Shown: positions 23,282-24,654 of the stretch, piece by piece
Layout: each line of letters begins with the position of its first letter
How positions within the stretch are numbered: the stretch's first letter is position 1
Assembly: GCA_964444795.1 (NCBI GenBank)
Contig: CAYUIQ010000130.1
Location: 1-24,654 of the forward strand
Length of the DNA: 24,654 nucleotides
Reading direction: 5' to 3'
DNA from: JABMRP01 sp964444795
GTDB taxonomy: Bacteria; Planctomycetota; Planctomycetia; Pirellulales; Thermoguttaceae
The notes under the pieces: model-generated
The model's input: only the letters and a program-made list of their open reading frames with translations
The model's database searches: none
Told to the model about the DNA's origin: nothing
Position numbers and translations under genes: made by a program

Positions 23282-24043
23282 CTACACGAACACGTCGGCC
23301 AATTCCGTTCGCAGGATCTCGCGTTTCCATTGCGCTTCGTGGACGGGCCAGGCGCGAATTTCGCCCAGTCCGTCGCCCGACTCCGACGGCCAGGCGCCAT
23401 CGTGGGCGGCGTCGTGGGCGGCGTCGTGGGCCTTCCGCCAACATGCCTCTTCGCCGGCGGAAAGCGGGGGAACGCGGCCGGAAACATTGCTGCGGCGAAA
23501 AGTCACCTGCCCCTGGTCGAAAATCGTGATGATCACCGGCGGGGAACAATCGAGCATCCGCCGGGCGATCAGCTCGTGGCTGGCGGTCGCATAGCGAGCC
23601 TTCAACTCCCGCAGATCCCAGCCGCAAGCCGTGCCGTCGGTGACAAACCACTCGCCCGGCAAGAGCAGGCGGCTGGCCAGGAGATTGGCCAATTGTTCGC
23701 GGCAGGATGGGTCGGCCTCACGAGCGTCGATCCCCAGTCGGCCGAAAACCTGTGAGGCCAGTTGTTCGCCAATCTCGTGAGCGACCGCCCATTGAAGCCG
23801 TTCGCGGCGGTCATCGGGACGCAGCAAAATCGCCGGCCGTCCCGTTCCGTCCACGCCAGGCCCCAGACGCACGCATCGGGCACGGCCCCGTTGGCGATCG
23901 TCCCAAGCAACGGCCAGCCGCATGCCCCGGGCAATCTCGAACGCATCGACAGGGGGATGATCAACCCCCTCGCCCATGAGCGTGTCCAGGGCGATCGAGT
24001 CGAGTTCGGCCGCCAGTTGCTCGTCCGGTATCTCGGGAAGCAT
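23282..24043 (-). CDS. ImmA/IrrE-like metallopeptidase-family protein with altered zinc motif
   Basis: A 253-residue protein resembling the ImmA/IrrE (DUF955) family, whose members cleave repressors after stress or phage/ICE signals. Seen: QWAVAHEIGEQLASQVF with H89-E90 and Glu93 where the second zinc His of HExxH is expected, then REQLANLLASRLLLPGEW, the family's ExxxAN-AAxLLMP element, with E116. The spacing from H89 to E116 is near that in IrrE. The C-terminus has an AHDAAHDAAHDGA stretch coded by 2.5 copies of a 12-bp repeat (23401-23430). The usual XRE-type repressor partner is not adjacent. CGGAGGA 6 nt before the ATG at 24043 decides the start over ATG 24097 and TTG 24130. Whether it binds metal is uncertain. 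Confidence 0.75.
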   Translation of the reverse strand: MLPEIPDEQLAAELDSIALDTLMGEGVDHPPVDAFEIARGMRLAVAWDDRQRGRARCVRLGPGVDGTGRPAILLRPDDRRERLQWAVAHEIGEQLASQVFGRLGIDAREADPSCREQLANLLASRLLLPGEWFVTDGTACGWDLRELKARYATASHELIARRMLDCSPPVIITIFDQGQVTFRRSNVSGRVPPLSAGEEACWRKAHDAAHDAAHDGAWPSESGDGLGEIRAWPVHEAQWKREILRTELADVFV

Positions 24044-24063
24044 CGAAAATCCTCCGTCTGCGG

Positions 24064-24107
24064 TAGTGGACTGGAACGGCTTGAATAATGTACGCATGTC
24101 CACTATA
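24064..24107 (-). promoter_or_regulatory. Extended -10 promoter overlapped by an 8-bp inverted repeat
   Basis: Minus strand TGG-TATAGT (hexamer 24102-24107, 5/6) with TTGCAC 17 nt upstream. A perfect inverted repeat, TAGTGGAC at 24064-24071 and GTCCACTA at 24098-24105, places one arm over the -10 and the other just upstream of the ribosome binding site. An operator for the ImmA-like gene is the simplest reading. Confidence 0.45.
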
Positions 24108-24275
24108 CCACAAAGGGCACTCGCGTGCAACCAGCGGGAATGGCCACTTACCTTGCCTCACGCGAATTGCTCTTCCTCGCAGGGGGCAAGGTCTGAATAC
24201 TTCTCGCCGAGGTACAGAGTCATCTCGTAAACAGAACGCTTGACGCCGCGACGCCCCACGTCCGTGCGGCACACG

Positions 24276-24654
24276 CTAGAAGCTCGACAGCATCCATTCT
24301 CCCTCGTGCTTTTCGAAGCTGATCCGAAACTCGCGGCCGTGCTCGGTCACCTTGTACTCAGCGAGGTCGGTCGTAATGACTACCAACTTGCGTGTCGCCA
24401 GCACGGCAGCCAGGCGAGCAAGGTCTTCCCGCCGTTCTTCAAAGACGCCTTGGTAGGTCTCCCGGATCGCCGGATGCATAGCCGCGGTGGCCAGAGCAAC
24501 ATCTTTCTTTTGGAGAGCACTAGCGATCCGTCCCACTGCGATGTCGAGTGCTTTCCGCTCCCGCGTGCAAGCCTCCTCGTTGGCAAAATAACTCTCGTTC
24601 GGCACGGACGGCAGGTCTTCAGCGACGGAGGCCGGCGAGGGCGGGCGATTGCCG
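24276..24654 (-). CDS. C-terminal part of an NTF2/DUF4878-like protein, cut by the window edge
   Basis: About 125 residues are visible; the frame stays open to base 24654, so the start lies beyond the window. An internal GTG at 24605 is not convincing as a start. Visible: IASALQKKDVALATAAMHPA, VFEERREDLARLAAVL and the ending EYKVTEHGREFRISFEKHEGEW, which is the helix-then-curved-sheet pattern of DUF4878/SnoaL-like NTF2-fold domains, frequently at the end of lipoproteins or exported planctomycete proteins. No catalytic residues can be named. It lies 232 nt upstream of the ImmA-like gene, in the same direction. That gap holds only the promoter and inverted repeat described. Confidence 0.6.
   Translation of the reverse strand, partial: GNRPPSPASVAEDLPSVPNESYFANEEACTRERKALDIAVGRIASALQKKDVALATAAMHPAIRETYQGVFEERREDLARLAAVLATRKLVVITTDLAEYKVTEHGREFRISFEKHEGEWMLSSF

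Noticed and set aside
23401..23430. A CRISPR array or minisatellite
   Set aside because: Only 2.5 copies of a 12-bp unit, inside a coding sequence in frame.

Overview
The window looks like chromosomal DNA of a high-GC member of the Planctomycetota, most probably Pirellulales-like. This is inferred from gene content: exported proteins with PA14/PKD modules, a BlaI/BlaR1 pair whose sensor carries leucine-rich repeats, a hydrazine-synthase-alpha-like c-type cytochrome, a prepilin-type N-terminus on an unusual protein, and several exported carbohydrate-active enzymes. Two short interspersed repeats that I remember from planctomycete genomes (minus-strand reading METRSVSEG; plus-strand reading LSLWKRVGVR) are also present. 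No tRNA, rRNA, CRISPR array, transposase or integrase is visible.

Layout. (1) 89-1336 (-): a MoxR-type AAA+ ATPase with a long Pro-rich tail, divergent from (2) 1425-5547 (+): a PA14/PKD/coiled-coil/TPR-like exported protein, a small exported protein of unknown function, and the tRNA-modifying enzyme MiaA. (3) 5558-8516 (-): a compact operon of ECF sigma factor, membrane-anchored HEAT-type putative anti-sigma factor (ATGA overlap) and secretin-like exported protein. (4) 8631-12658 (-): a GH20 beta-N-acetylhexosaminidase and an HzsA-like protein with two CxxCH haem sites. (5) 12782-15536 (-): blaI-blaR1-like pair in which the M56 metalloprotease sensor ends in about eleven leucine-rich repeats; a strong promoter overlapped by CGATAA palindromes precedes it. 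(6) 15816-17033 (-): a prepilin-type N-terminus fused to a five-helix, CreD-reminiscent membrane domain. (7) 17276-22413 (+): a 1189-residue GH123/DUF4091-type protein with duplicated accessory modules, then an exported alpha/beta hydrolase, separated by a 419-bp gap with diverged tandem repeats. (8) 22560-24654 (-): an internally deleted GH32 remnant, an ImmA/IrrE-like protein with an altered zinc motif, and a partial NTF2-like exported-protein end.

How they may work together. GH20, the GH123-like enzyme, the esterase-like hydrolase and the GH32 remnant suggest exported degradation of amino-sugar-containing or acylated glycans, but they are not in one operon. The sigma/anti-sigma and BlaI/BlaR-LRR pairs are two separate signal-transduction units, each apparently autoregulated. 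Several intergenic gaps carry good -35/-10 pairs with exactly 17-bp spacers (8571-8599, 15603-15631, 17197-17225, 21190-21218, 23226-23254), and these helped choose starts. The most unusual items are the BlaR1-LRR fusion with its operator, the prepilin/polytopic fusion, the collapsed GH32 gene, and the ImmA-like protein whose HExxH motif reads HEIGE.
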